Source: Flavobacterium sp. 5 (GTDB lineage: Bacteria > Bacteroidota > Bacteroidia > Flavobacteriales > Flavobacteriaceae). From it: a DNA stretch of 64,000 bases. A program made the position numbers and the translations under genes. The notes under the pieces were generated by a model that was given only the letters and a program-made list of their open reading frames with translations, searched no databases and had not been told where the DNA came from. Shown here in pieces: positions 36,507 through 46,275 of this stretch. Numbering within the stretch: position 1 is the stretch's first letter; each line of letters starts with the position of its first letter. The stretch lies in assembly GCF_002813295.1 (NCBI RefSeq), contig NZ_PHUE01000001.1, positions 3,410,001 to 3,474,000 of the forward strand, in the 5' to 3' direction.

Positions 36507-37160
36507 ATGAATTCAACTTTTAAAAAAGAATTGCCTATTGTCGGAATAGTATTAATGCCGTTTATTTATTTGGCTTTTATTTGGAACTCTTTGCCAGAAA
36601 AAGTTCCAACACATTGGAGTGCTAAGGGTGATATTGATCATTGGGGAGATAAGTCTTTTTTGATCAGCGTACCTTTTATGTTACCAGTTTTTATTTATGT
36701 TCTTTTTTCTCTTATTCCGAAAATTGATCCTAAAAAGAGAATTGCTCTAATGGGAGGTAAGTTTGACCAAATTAAGTTTGTTGTTGTTTTGTTTGGTTCT
36801 GTGTTGGCATTGTTTGTTATTTATTGTTCTAAGAGTTTATCTTTTTCAAGCCCTAATTTTATTTTTGTTGCTGTTGGAATTTTGTTCATAGCTATGGGAA
36901 ATTATTTCAAAGTGATTCAGCCCAATTATTTTTTAGGAATTCGCACACCTTGGACATTAGAGAACAATGAGGTCTGGAAGTTAACTCATGTTTTTGCAGG
37001 GAAACTTTGGCTTGTGGGTGGTTTGCTAATTGTCTTAGGAGCATTGTTGTTGGATATTGAATTTTTATTCCCTGTTTTTATGTTGTTTGTTACAGTTTTG
37101 GCACTTGTACCAATGGTGTATTCCTATATTAAATTTAAAGAAATAGAGAAAAGAGGATAA
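36507..37160 (+). CDS. SdpI family membrane protein (DUF1648)
   Basis: 217 residues with about six membrane helices. The DUF1648 loop PEKVPTHWSAKGDIDHWGDK lies after helix one, and the SdpI region GIRTPWTLENNEVWKLTHVFAG follows. In Bacillus SdpI gives immunity to the SdpC toxin and acts as receptor for its repressor. No SdpA, SdpB or SdpC gene is nearby, so this is an orphan immunity or sensor module. It is followed 52 bp later by the alpha/beta hydrolase gene, perhaps the same transcript. Confidence 0.9.
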   Translation: MNSTFKKELPIVGIVLMPFIYLAFIWNSLPEKVPTHWSAKGDIDHWGDKSFLISVPFMLPVFIYVLFSLIPKIDPKKRIALMGGKFDQIKFVVVLFGSVLALFVIYCSKSLSFSSPNFIFVAVGILFIAMGNYFKVIQPNYFLGIRTPWTLENNEVWKLTHVFAGKLWLVGGLLIVLGALLLDIEFLFPVFMLFVTVLALVPMVYSYIKFKEIEKRG

Positions 37161-37212
37161 GAGTTTTTTAATGATTTAGTTTCAATTTGGTTTTTTTATT
37201 AAATTCAATAAG

Positions 37213-38589
37213 ATGAAAACAACGGTATTTTTTTTAGTTGCAATTTTTGCTTCTTTGAGTATGTTCGGACAAGAAATTACAGGAAAATGGAATGGTGTGT
37301 TGAAAGTTCCAGGCGGACAATTAAAACTTGTTTTTAATATTAGTAAGAGTGATAAAGGCTACAGTTCGACCATGGATAGTCCTGATCAAGGAGCTAAAGG
37401 AATTCCTGTGACTGAAACAAGTTTTGAGAATGGTATTTTGAAACTAGGTATACCAAGTGCAGGAATTGTTTATGTGGGAACATTGAATTCTAAGAATGAA
37501 ATTGTTGGTGATTTTTCGCAAAGCGGGCAATCTTTTGTAATGAATTTGTCCAGAGGATTTGCAGAAAGCGAAGTTGTAAAAAGACCTCAAGAGCCACAAA
37601 AACCATATTCGTATTATACAGAAGAGGTAACGTTTGAAAACAAAATTGATAAGAATGTTTTAGCGGGGACTTTAAGTTTACCACAAAAAGAAGGTAAATT
37701 TCCGGTTGTAATTTTGATAACGGGCAGTGGACCACAAAATAGAGATGAAGAAATTTTTGGACATAAACCCTTTCTTGTTTTAGCAGATTATTTGACTAAA
37801 AAAGGGATAGCGGTATTGCGATTTGATGATCGAGGGGTTGGTAAATCAACGGGTGATTTTAAAACGGCAACTACTTCAGATTTTGCAAATGATGTTCGAG
37901 CTGGAGTAGCGTATTTGCAAACTAGAAAAGAAATTGATAAAAGTAAAATTGGATTAATTGGTCACAGTGAGGGCGGAATTATAGCGCCTATTGTTGCAGC
38001 TAATTCTAAAGACATAAATTTCATTGTATTGTTGGCAGGAACTGGAATTCGTGGAGATCAATTGATGCTTTTGCAAAAAGAAAAGTTAGAACGTCAGATG
38101 GGAGTTTCAGAAAATGAAATTAAAAAAGGGCAAGATATTTTTAAAGGAGCATATGATATAATAGTTGCTTCGCCTGCTACCGATCCTATGCTAAAAAGTA
38201 AAGTGAATGGTTATCTAATAACGAAATTAGGCGATAAAATGGTCGATAATCAGATTAAAACACTGTCTTCACAAATTACAAGTCCTTGGATGGTTTATTT
38301 TTTAAAGTTGGACCCAGCAGTAGCTTTAGAGAAAATAAAATGCCCTGTATTGGCGCTTAACGGAGAGAAAGATTTACAAGTCCCAGCCGATGTTAATCTA
38401 GAAGCTATAAGTAAGGCTCTTGCTAAAGGAGGTAATAAAAAGGGAACAACTAAAAAGATGCCTACTTTAAATCATTTGTTTCAAGAATGTGAAACAGGTT
38501 CTCTTGATGAATATGCAACAATTGAACAAACTTTTTCTCCAACGGCTTTGGAGGAAATCTCAAATTGGATTTTGTTACAAGTGAAATAA
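37213..38589 (+). CDS. secreted alpha/beta hydrolase with N-terminal beta domain
   Basis: 458 residues with a signal peptide (MKTTVFFLVAIFASLSMFGQ). Residues about 22-115 form a lipocalin-like beta domain (GKWNGVLKVPGGQLKLVFNI). A hydrolase fold begins near 140 with VILITGSGPQNRDEEIFGHK (oxyanion hole) and nucleophile S252 in LIGHSEGGI, and probably Asp in ALNGEKDLQVP and His in PTLNHLFQ. It resembles periplasmic CocE/acylpeptidase-like esterases. It may share the sdpR promoter; a terminator follows at 38592-38622. Confidence 0.88.
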   Translation: MKTTVFFLVAIFASLSMFGQEITGKWNGVLKVPGGQLKLVFNISKSDKGYSSTMDSPDQGAKGIPVTETSFENGILKLGIPSAGIVYVGTLNSKNEIVGDFSQSGQSFVMNLSRGFAESEVVKRPQEPQKPYSYYTEEVTFENKIDKNVLAGTLSLPQKEGKFPVVILITGSGPQNRDEEIFGHKPFLVLADYLTKKGIAVLRFDDRGVGKSTGDFKTATTSDFANDVRAGVAYLQTRKEIDKSKIGLIGHSEGGIIAPIVAANSKDINFIVLLAGTGIRGDQLMLLQKEKLERQMGVSENEIKKGQDIFKGAYDIIVASPATDPMLKSKVNGYLITKLGDKMVDNQIKTLSSQITSPWMVYFLKLDPAVALEKIKCPVLALNGEKDLQVPADVNLEAISKALAKGGNKKGTTKKMPTLNHLFQECETGSLDEYATIEQTFSPTALEEISNWILLQVK

Positions 38590-38591
38590 TA

Positions 38592-38622
38592 AAAAAGGCT
38601 GCCTTTTGAGGGGCAACCTTTT
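38592..38622 (+). terminator. terminator of the sdpR-sdpI-hydrolase unit
   Basis: AAAAGGCTGCC and GGCAACCTTTT form an 11-bp stem with one wobble pair. Confidence 0.75.
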
Positions 38623-38640
38623 AAACTAAAATTCAAAAAA

Positions 38641-40005
38641 TTAATTCAGGTCATATGTCGTTAACCTGAAATTACTTGAAGTACTTGAAAATGTCCATAT
38701 AGTATTAGGATAGCGTACTTTAAAAGTCTCTTTTTTAACATACAGTCCGTTTGGATTAGTAAGTTCGTCATCAATTTCTTTTAAAAATGGAGGTGTATCA
38801 ATTATAGCACTTCCATCATCCCAATAAACGTTGGTAAGAATCATGGTTTTTTTATCTGCATCTTCAGAAGTAGTTACAGTATGATATAATGATGCTTTTC
38901 CTCCAGTAAATCGGTATTCAATATAGGTTCCATATGGTGTATTAAAATGAAATTGAATCCTACTAATTTGTTGATTTGCTGGTAAAGTTGCATTTGCTTT
39001 GTCTAATAAATCTTTGCAATACTGCGAAGTTGATGGAGCTGAATACAAGTAAGCTGCGATATAGCCATAAACCGATTGTGGTTGACCTTCTAATAATTGT
39101 TTATAATCATCCGTTAAAATAGGAGGTGTAGTAGAATACTTAATAGTTGCACTTACACCATTTGTACCCGTTGCTGTAAAACTTCCATCAGTATCATTAT
39201 AGGTGAAAATTGATAATTTTTGGCCTCCGACTTCTACTACTGGACTAACGACAATACCTGTTGGAGAATAACCAATTCCCATGTTGTAAGCTACAGAGTA
39301 ACCAGCTTCTAAAGAGTTTGCCTCGGCAAAACGAGTAATTTCTGAAAAAGAAAAATCAAATTGATGAATTGTTTTACCATCATTAGTTTCAAGTGATCTA
39401 AAAAGTGGTCTAGTTGGAGCTCCAATGACATTATCAATCATGTCGATATTTTTGTGCAAGTCTGTCCAATCTTCAGCTGTTGCTTTTACGAAACGTAACT
39501 CTGGATTAGTTTTAGTGGTTGTATTTACTCTATTGGTTCTAAAAATAATTTCACCATTCTCTTGTCCGTAATATAAAAACTGAAAATCACCTAAGTATCC
39601 TTTACTTTTAAGTTCTTCAATTGGGTAATTATCTGATTCAGATAAAAGATGAATCCTGTTTGCAGTTGTAAATACTAAGCTAAGGGTACTTCCTAGTTGA
39701 ATTTCATATTCACTTTTATAAATTGCAGTGTCGTCATCAAAATCAGAAGCCATTTCGACAGTTCCATCTTTTGCAAACTTGATTAAATGAGTATAACCTC
39801 CTAATATTGTATTATCTGTAAAATAAACTAATTTCCAGCCATATCCTGAAGAAAGTAGTAAGTTGTTTAATTCGTCCTTTTGTGCATTTAATCGTTCAGT
39901 TGGTGTTTGATCGAATTTTTGTTCAGCATCTGTATTTGAACAAGCTGCGAGTAGTAAGGTTATGAGACCTATAACTAGATATTTATATAAATTTTGTGCT
40001 TTCAT
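38641..40005 (-). CDS. DUF4302 lipoprotein, last gene of the SusCD operon
   Basis: 454 residues with a lipoprotein signal (LITLLLAACSNTDAE, lipidated Cys22). The mature part matches DUF4302, a beta-rich surface lipoprotein found in SusC/SusD operons (GYGWKLVYFTDNTILGGYTH near the start). It is likely exposed at the outer membrane and may bind substrate. It lies 16 bases downstream of the metallohydrolase gene. Confidence 0.85.
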   Translation of the reverse strand: MKAQNLYKYLVIGLITLLLAACSNTDAEQKFDQTPTERLNAQKDELNNLLLSSGYGWKLVYFTDNTILGGYTHLIKFAKDGTVEMASDFDDDTAIYKSEYEIQLGSTLSLVFTTANRIHLLSESDNYPIEELKSKGYLGDFQFLYYGQENGEIIFRTNRVNTTTKTNPELRFVKATAEDWTDLHKNIDMIDNVIGAPTRPLFRSLETNDGKTIHQFDFSFSEITRFAEANSLEAGYSVAYNMGIGYSPTGIVVSPVVEVGGQKLSIFTYNDTDGSFTATGTNGVSATIKYSTTPPILTDDYKQLLEGQPQSVYGYIAAYLYSAPSTSQYCKDLLDKANATLPANQQISRIQFHFNTPYGTYIEYRFTGGKASLYHTVTTSEDADKKTMILTNVYWDDGSAIIDTPPFLKEIDDELTNPNGLYVKKETFKVRYPNTIWTFSSTSSNFRLTTYDLN

Positions 40006-40021
40006 AATTACTGGTGTTTAA

Positions 40022-40879
40022 TTAATTTATTACAGCATTCGTATTTTTTTCAGCTTCATCGCGTAAAGCATAAAAATCCATCTCAAAAGCATCTTTGAAA
40101 TATTTTACTACTAATGCCTCTTTTGCTTTTAGAGCTGCAAGGGCAGTTGGACTTTTAATACCTGCTAAAAAAGCAGCATATTCTACTTTTGAGTTAATTA
40201 GTATAACAGAAGCTGTTTCTGCAAAATCTTCATTTATATTTGATCTTGCATAACTAGTAATAAAACCTATTTCGTTTGAGACAGGAATTGGATAATTGTA
40301 CCAATCGGCAGTATATCCAACAGGAGTAATTGCTGCCCAAGATTTTTCGTCAAAAGGTTTGTTTTGATTTAAAATATGAATATACTCATGTTGAATGGTG
40401 TGTATAAACTCTTTAATGTTAGCTCGGTCTGTTCTATCGATATAATCAGTTTCAAAAAGTGTTACTCGCTGACCTCCTTCGGCTAATCCTAGAGTTCGAG
40501 TGCCTACACTATTTAAATTTACTCCTCCAACTAAAACAATTTCTCTAGGAGCAATTTTTTTTACAAAATCTGCACCTCCAATTGTTTTATAACTATCAAG
40601 CCATATTTTTTGAACTATTTCGAGTGCCGGCTGTACTTTTTCTACTAATGGTGGAAATAAATAACGACTATTATCTACCGTATTTTGGTTCCATTTATAT
40701 TGAACATTAATATTATAAGGGTTAAGATAATTGATACCTATCCAGTTATCTAATTCTGTTTTTGTAGGTTGATTATAATTAAGTTGACTTTCGCCTACTT
40801 GGTCTTCCTTAGAACACGAAACAAGTACTACGGATGTCAAAAACAAAACTGCTATTTTTATATATTTTACTATTTTCAT
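40022..40879 (-). CDS. SusCD-associated zinc metallohydrolase lipoprotein (HExxH)
   Basis: 285 residues, lipoprotein signal (AVLFLTSVVLVSCSKED). The zinc motif HEYIH lies in HTIQHEYIHILNQNKPFDEK, and a later Glu may be the third ligand in EDFAETASVI. This is the family defined as substrate-import-associated zinc metallohydrolase lipoprotein, always beside SusC/SusD genes. It probably cleaves a peptide or amide bond in the imported ligand at the cell surface. It lies 18 bases after susD. Confidence 0.88.
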   Translation of the reverse strand: MKIVKYIKIAVLFLTSVVLVSCSKEDQVGESQLNYNQPTKTELDNWIGINYLNPYNINVQYKWNQNTVDNSRYLFPPLVEKVQPALEIVQKIWLDSYKTIGGADFVKKIAPREIVLVGGVNLNSVGTRTLGLAEGGQRVTLFETDYIDRTDRANIKEFIHTIQHEYIHILNQNKPFDEKSWAAITPVGYTADWYNYPIPVSNEIGFITSYARSNINEDFAETASVILINSKVEYAAFLAGIKSPTALAALKAKEALVVKYFKDAFEMDFYALRDEAEKNTNAVIN

Positions 40880-40897
40880 GATATTTTACTTTTAAAA

Positions 40898-42376
40898 TTA
40901 TCTTGGATTTAATTCGACACCATTACTCGAAGCATGCTGCGGTATTTGTAAGGCTCTACGATTATCATCTTTGACTAAAATATTCGTTGCTTGGTTGTTA
41001 ATTTCGTGATTAACCACAATATTAAAACGCTTTACATCGAACCATCTCATCCCTTCGTGTATAAAATCTCTACGTCTTGTTTCGGCAATTGCTTTAATGT
41101 AAGATGTTTGTACTGGAGTCATAGTGTAAAAGGGTGTGTATTCATCTGCAATTACAGGATATTTAGCAACAACTGAAGCTTCGGTTAATTTATCTGTAGT
41201 TGCATCGTAATCTTCGGTTCTAGTTCCTAAAAAGTATTCTAATTCATCATTGGCCAAACTTATTTGCCCAGACATAACGTGAGCTTCTATACGATTCAAG
41301 AAAAACTCATCATTGCTTAGTAAAACTTCAGCAACATAAGGTTCTCCAATTTGAGCTGTTACATTGGTATATTTGAAATACTCATAAAATTTTGGCATGA
41401 ACACAGTTATACTACTATTAGATGAATAAAAATTGTACAACCAGTATTTGTCAAAAAGATTTGTATTAGAGCCGAGAATGTCATTATATCTTTCGCCCGA
41501 AAGATAAAATCTGCTTTCAGAAGCTGATCTTCCAACAATTGAATTTGCTGATACAATTAATAAGTTAGTTTGAGCATCACTGCTTGCATAACTTACACGT
41601 TGGTCATCTGGACTCATTAAAGTATAGGATAGAAAATTCCTTAGTTTTCCAGTAGGTTTTGATCCTAAGTCATTTGATAATGCAATTACCCTGTTCCAAT
41701 CTCCTTTTATTAAATAAAATCTACTAGCAAATGCTTTAGCTGCATCTTTATTAAAATGGAACTTAGGTTCTTTATAATTATTAGTTATATAAGGTAAGCC
41801 TTCTTCAATGTCTTTTTGAATAAAGTCAAATACTTCTTGAACTGTGTTTCTTTTGTATTGAGGAACTAGTTCGGTTTCTGGTTTTGTAACGTAAGGGATA
41901 CCAATAGTTGAACTAGCTGTAGCCGGGTTATAACGTTGAGACCAAAAAGTTACTAACATAAAATGCGAATAGGCTCTTGCTAGTAAAGCTTCCCCTTTTT
42001 GTGGATTTAGACTGCTTGGACTTCCTAAATCTTCAATTGCTTGTAGGGCTGTATTTGCATGAGCAATTGCTTTATAACAAGCATCCCAATAATAAGCCTG
42101 AGTGTCTATATTGTTTGTTTCTGTTTGAATTTCCCAATTATAGTTCTGTTCATTTTTTTGTAATGTTTCTGCTAAACCACTATCAAATACGTTGTCAGAC
42201 ATTGTTTCAGCGATATCAAAATAGCTCATTTGTGGATAAGCATAAACTAAAACTTCAGAAATTTTATCGGGAGTATTTATTTCGGTTCTATTGTCGGGTT
42301 TTTCAGAAAGGAAATCATCACAACTACTAACACCTATAAGCATTAGAAGTAATAGTGTTATTTTTAAATTTTTCAT
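40898..42376 (-). CDS. SusD/RagB family nutrient-binding outer-membrane lipoprotein
   Basis: 492 residues with a lipoprotein signal (LLMLIGVSSCDDFLSEKPDN). It is tetratricopeptide-helix rich, with the N-terminal AYPQMSYFDIAETMSDN and the C-terminal RRRDFIHEGMRWFDVKRFNI block diagnostic of SusD/RagB. It forms the lid over the SusC channel and captures substrate. It starts 12 bases downstream of the SusC stop. Confidence 0.96.
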   Translation of the reverse strand: MKNLKITLLLLMLIGVSSCDDFLSEKPDNRTEINTPDKISEVLVYAYPQMSYFDIAETMSDNVFDSGLAETLQKNEQNYNWEIQTETNNIDTQAYYWDACYKAIAHANTALQAIEDLGSPSSLNPQKGEALLARAYSHFMLVTFWSQRYNPATASSTIGIPYVTKPETELVPQYKRNTVQEVFDFIQKDIEEGLPYITNNYKEPKFHFNKDAAKAFASRFYLIKGDWNRVIALSNDLGSKPTGKLRNFLSYTLMSPDDQRVSYASSDAQTNLLIVSANSIVGRSASESRFYLSGERYNDILGSNTNLFDKYWLYNFYSSNSSITVFMPKFYEYFKYTNVTAQIGEPYVAEVLLSNDEFFLNRIEAHVMSGQISLANDELEYFLGTRTEDYDATTDKLTEASVVAKYPVIADEYTPFYTMTPVQTSYIKAIAETRRRDFIHEGMRWFDVKRFNIVVNHEINNQATNILVKDDNRRALQIPQHASSNGVELNPR

Positions 42377-42388
42377 GATTTTATAATA

Positions 42389-45300
42389 TTAAAATGAAAG
42401 GTTTATAGCAAAAGTATATTGAGTGGTAACTGGCATGGCAACACCTCCAGTATTACGGAATTCAGGATCTTGACCATTTAATTTTTTATCAGAATAAATT
42501 AACCAAGGATTAACTGAAGAACCTCTTAAAGTAAAGGCAGTTACTCCTAATTTTTTCTTGAAATCTTTTGGAAATTCCCAACTCAATGATATGTTTTTTA
42601 ATCTAACAAAATCACCATCTGCAACTCGAACATCTGAATAGTTATAAGTGTTATAAGCTCTTGCTAGTGTTCTTGATCCTCCGTAATTTGAATTCAATCG
42701 TTTATCAGCGATAACAGGAACATTTGTATAGTTTTCATCACCAGGGTTGATCCAACGGTTAGTGAATTCTTTAGTGAAAACGGTTAAATCATCATAAGTA
42801 CTGTCATAAACAGGATTTAAACGTACTTTGTTTCCTCCAGATCCAACAAAAAAGACATATAATGACCAATTTTTATAAGTAAAAGTATTAGCAAGACCTA
42901 TAGATTTATTTGGCTCAATCGATCCTTCGTATTTTAAATAATCAGTAACATTTTTATTGTCTTGAAAGTCAGCTCCAGTTATATTATCCTTTTCTCCATC
43001 AGCCATAATAAAAGTTGGTAAACCTTGATTGTTTAGACCTGTAAATTGGTAGGAATAGATAGAATTTCTTGGATGTCCAACAGTATTACCACCATTACCA
43101 TCAATTAAATCGAAAGCAGTAGGTTTGTTTTCTAATTTTGTAATCTCTTGATTGTAAACTGAAAAATTCAATGTTGTTGACCATTTGAAATTTGCTGAAT
43201 TTATATTTTTTGTTGTAAATCCAACTTCTAGACCTTTGGTCTCCATATTTGCATTGTTACCTTGTTTTATTCTTTGTCCACCAATTCCAGAAGTGATAAC
43301 ATAGTCAACTAAATCAAATGCTTTTCGGCTATACACATCTGTTGTGAATTGTATTCTGTTATTAAACATGGCTAAATCAACTCCTAAATTGGTCTCAAAT
43401 TGTTTCTCCCAAGTCAAGCTTCCGTTTTGTAATTGATCAATTTGAATTCCTGATTCTCTATCATCAAGATTGAAACGATCAGTAACATAACTTTTGTAAA
43501 TTGCCAAAGAGTTTGTTGCAGGTCCAGCTGTTGCAGTAAGACCATAAGAACCTCTTAAGCTTAAATTGTTTACAGCTGTTGCATTTTTCATGAAATTTTC
43601 TTCAGAAAGATTCCATTTCCCACTAAAAGTATAAGTTGGTAACCATCTTGAAGAACCACTATCACCTTGTCTATTTGATCCATCATAACGACCTGTTACA
43701 GAAGCTGTATAGCGACGGTCATAAGTATATCCAAGTTTTCCGAAGAATCCTACTGTTCTTTCTTTTTCTACATTAAATCCATAATAAGAATCTCCTCCGT
43801 TAATTACTTTTTCGATTATTCTTGGATCAGTAAAAGCGGTAAGACCTCTATCGTACTGAAGTCCAGCTGCTGTGAAATTGTCACTGTTTCTATCAACAGA
43901 ACGCAATTCTGTTCCGAAGAAACCTTCTAATTCATGTTTTTCTTTAAAAGTATTTCTGTAGGTAATACTATTTCTAAGATTATAAGAAGTCATGTCGTTT
44001 GTAAATTTTCTCAAGAAACCACCATTCGGTAAAACCGAAACTTTAGGAGCGGTCAAGTCATTAGGGTCTTGATATAAAAAGACATTTTGGTCTCTAACCA
44101 ATGTATTCACGCCATCTTCCCCTTCAGGAGTTCCTGCCTTGTATGCACCTACAACATTTGAGTTTTCTAATATTTTATGTTCTCGGCTTGTATTTGCGTA
44201 ACGAGCAGATCCCGTTAGATCGTATGTTAAATGTGAATTTATTTTATAATCTAAATCTAGTTGAAAGCGAATGTCTTTCACTTCAATTTCCATATAATTG
44301 TTTTTCAGTTCATTTATGATATTCATAGAAGCCCAATTGTTTCTATAATATTCTAAATTTCCATTCTCATCATATGGTCTTAAAGTTCTACTAGTATTTA
44401 AAACATAATTAAAAGGATTGATATCAAAATCTCTGGTAACTTTTCCAAAAACTTCATCTTTTTCACTTTCATAACTACCAGGTGCATCTTGATTACGCAC
44501 AGAAGCTAATGTAGAAAGTGTTATGTTCAGTTTGTCATTTACAAAAAATGTCCCTTTAATATTAGATGATAATTGTTTTACTTGATCAGCAATAGTCCAT
44601 CCTGGGTCACTGTAATAACCTAATGAAGCATAAAAGGTATTGTTTTTTCCCCCTCCAGAAAAACTCAAAGAGTGGTTTTGTGTAATTGAGGGTCTAAATA
44701 AAACATTAAACCAATCTGTATTGGCAAGCTCATATTTTTTTAAGAAATTATTGCGACTAACAGGATCATTATTTACTAAATAACTATTAGTTTCTGGAAC
44801 ATAGGTATTGATTGCTCTTCCTAAAATGTTATATGCTCCACCATATCTTCCATTTACTGTTGTTGGTAAATCTAAATATCCTTTAGCTTCCATTTCTTTA
44901 AATATACTCATTGATTCTTGAGAATTCAAGATATCATATTGGTTGTAATTTGGTACAGTTCTAAGAGATTGTTCTAAGGAATATGTTATTTTTAAAGGGG
45001 AGTCTCTACGTCCTTGTTTGGTAGTAACAACAACAACACCATTTAGAGATCTTGAACCGTAAATTGAAGTTGCTGAGGCATCTTTTAGAATTTCAATACT
45101 TTGAATATCGTTAGCATTTAAGCCTGCAATTGAAGAACTTAATAAAGTTTCTGAGTTTCCTGAAGCTAAATCAGCAAATGAAAGATTGATGATATCTTCT
45201 TGTACAACACCATCAATAACCCATAACGGTTTTGTATCTCCAAATATAGAAGACGATCCACGAACTGTAATTTTTGGAGCAGTACCGAAAGTACCGGTTA

Positions 45301-46114
45301 CGTTTTGAACCGTTACACCGGCAGCCTTACCTTCAATCATTCGGCTTACATCAACTACACCATCAACTTTTAATTCTTTGTCAGTAATTTTACTTGCTGC
45401 ACCAGTAAAAGTTCTTTTTGAGGTTTTTTCATATCCAGTAGTAATGATAACTTCATTAAGATTTTGTCCTAATTCAGATAATACTACTGTAACATAATCG
45501 CCAGAAACCGTAATTTCTTTGGTTTGCATACCAATATAGCTAATTACAAGTTTTGTACTACCAGTCGGTACCTCTAATGAAAAGCCTCCGTCAAAATCGG
45601 TTAATGTTGCCACTTTACTTCCTTTTACTAATACTGATGCTCCTGGAAGTGGATTGCCATTAGAATCGATTACTTTCCCTTTTACTATAGTTGCAGCAAT
45701 TAAATTAGAATTTAATGTTCCTAAAAGACCAAGATTTGTAGATTCTTTAGCAGTTATATTTTCTAAAACAATTTGATTGCTTACTTCAGAATAGTTTATG
45801 CTTAACGGTAAAAGTATTTCATTTAAAATAGTAGAAAGCAATTCATCGTTAGCAGTAATATTTACTTTTTGGTTAAGTTGAGTGATTCTTGAATTATACG
45901 AAAACTTTACATTAGCTGATTTTTCAAGTTTAGATAATGCATTGGATAAACTCAAGTTGGTAATAGATATCGTGACTTTTGTATCTAGTTTTTTCTGTCC
46001 TTTGGCACTGTTTGCCATCATAACAGTCGAAAAGACAAAAGCCAATACCATCTGAAAGAGTGTTATTTTCATGATTCGATAGAGTAATCGTTGTTTAACA
46101 ACAGGTTTTTTCAT
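42389..46114 (-). CDS. SusC/RagA TonB-dependent transporter with STN signalling domain
   Basis: 1241 residues. A signal peptide is followed by an STN domain (about 45-120) that contacts the FecR anti-sigma, then a carboxypeptidase-regulatory beta domain (VKGKVIDSNGNPLPGASVLV, DFDGGFSLEV), a plug beginning near GYEKTSKRTFTGAASKI, and a 22-strand barrel ending in the terminal F (TTQYTFAINLSF). It imports substrate using TonB energy. Presence of STN together with upstream sigma/FecR genes shows trans-envelope induction. Its leader overlaps a predicted antisense RNA. Confidence 0.97.
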   Translation of the reverse strand: MKKPVVKQRLLYRIMKITLFQMVLAFVFSTVMMANSAKGQKKLDTKVTISITNLSLSNALSKLEKSANVKFSYNSRITQLNQKVNITANDELLSTILNEILLPLSINYSEVSNQIVLENITAKESTNLGLLGTLNSNLIAATIVKGKVIDSNGNPLPGASVLVKGSKVATLTDFDGGFSLEVPTGSTKLVISYIGMQTKEITVSGDYVTVVLSELGQNLNEVIITTGYEKTSKRTFTGAASKITDKELKVDGVVDVSRMIEGKAAGVTVQNVTGTFGTAPKITVRGSSSIFGDTKPLWVIDGVVQEDIINLSFADLASGNSETLLSSSIAGLNANDIQSIEILKDASATSIYGSRSLNGVVVVTTKQGRRDSPLKITYSLEQSLRTVPNYNQYDILNSQESMSIFKEMEAKGYLDLPTTVNGRYGGAYNILGRAINTYVPETNSYLVNNDPVSRNNFLKKYELANTDWFNVLFRPSITQNHSLSFSGGGKNNTFYASLGYYSDPGWTIADQVKQLSSNIKGTFFVNDKLNITLSTLASVRNQDAPGSYESEKDEVFGKVTRDFDINPFNYVLNTSRTLRPYDENGNLEYYRNNWASMNIINELKNNYMEIEVKDIRFQLDLDYKINSHLTYDLTGSARYANTSREHKILENSNVVGAYKAGTPEGEDGVNTLVRDQNVFLYQDPNDLTAPKVSVLPNGGFLRKFTNDMTSYNLRNSITYRNTFKEKHELEGFFGTELRSVDRNSDNFTAAGLQYDRGLTAFTDPRIIEKVINGGDSYYGFNVEKERTVGFFGKLGYTYDRRYTASVTGRYDGSNRQGDSGSSRWLPTYTFSGKWNLSEENFMKNATAVNNLSLRGSYGLTATAGPATNSLAIYKSYVTDRFNLDDRESGIQIDQLQNGSLTWEKQFETNLGVDLAMFNNRIQFTTDVYSRKAFDLVDYVITSGIGGQRIKQGNNANMETKGLEVGFTTKNINSANFKWSTTLNFSVYNQEITKLENKPTAFDLIDGNGGNTVGHPRNSIYSYQFTGLNNQGLPTFIMADGEKDNITGADFQDNKNVTDYLKYEGSIEPNKSIGLANTFTYKNWSLYVFFVGSGGNKVRLNPVYDSTYDDLTVFTKEFTNRWINPGDENYTNVPVIADKRLNSNYGGSRTLARAYNTYNYSDVRVADGDFVRLKNISLSWEFPKDFKKKLGVTAFTLRGSSVNPWLIYSDKKLNGQDPEFRNTGGVAMPVTTQYTFAINLSF

Positions 46115-46121
46115 AATTTTG
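46091..46121 (+). promoter_or_regulatory. predicted plus-strand promoter overlapping the susC start
   Basis: TTG at 46091-46093, a 20-base spacer, and TAATTTTG at 46114-46121 form a good Bacteroidota promoter directed against susC. The -7 box covers the base of the susC ATG. Confidence 0.5.
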
Positions 46122-46176
46122 GTTGTGTTTTGATTAATACTTTTTTAAGGGGTGTTCTGAAAAACTTACCAAAAAT

Positions 46177-46199
46177 GCTTTTTACAGAAAGCTTTTTTT
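46177..46199 (+). terminator. plus-strand terminator 1 in the fecR-susC gap
   Basis: GCTTT at 46177-46181 and AAAGC at 46188-46192 form a short stem followed by seven T on the plus strand. Confidence 0.55.
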
Positions 46200-46210
46200 G
46201 ATATTTATTT

Positions 46211-46247
46211 AGCGTCGAATGTGTTACAGCATATTCGGCGCTTTTTT
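46211..46247 (+). terminator. plus-strand terminator 2 in the fecR-susC gap
   Basis: AGCGTCGAAT and ATTCGGCGCT pair (one mismatch) with a 12-base loop and are followed by six T on the plus strand; on the minus strand no T-run follows. Confidence 0.7.
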
Positions 46248-46275
46248 ATCTTTAATATTTACATAGGCTCGGCTT

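Larger units (their letters stand above)
46127..46248 (+). ncRNA. predicted antisense small RNA over the susC leader
   Basis: A plus-strand promoter at 46091-46121 is followed by two intrinsic terminators with plus-strand T-runs (46177-46199 and 46211-46247). Predicted products are about 73 and 121 bases, complementary to the susC 5' untranslated leader. No plus-strand gene otherwise lies upstream of these terminators for several kb. In Bacteroides, DonS-type RNAs occupy the same position between anti-sigma and susC genes. Inference from sequence; no expression data. Confidence 0.45.
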
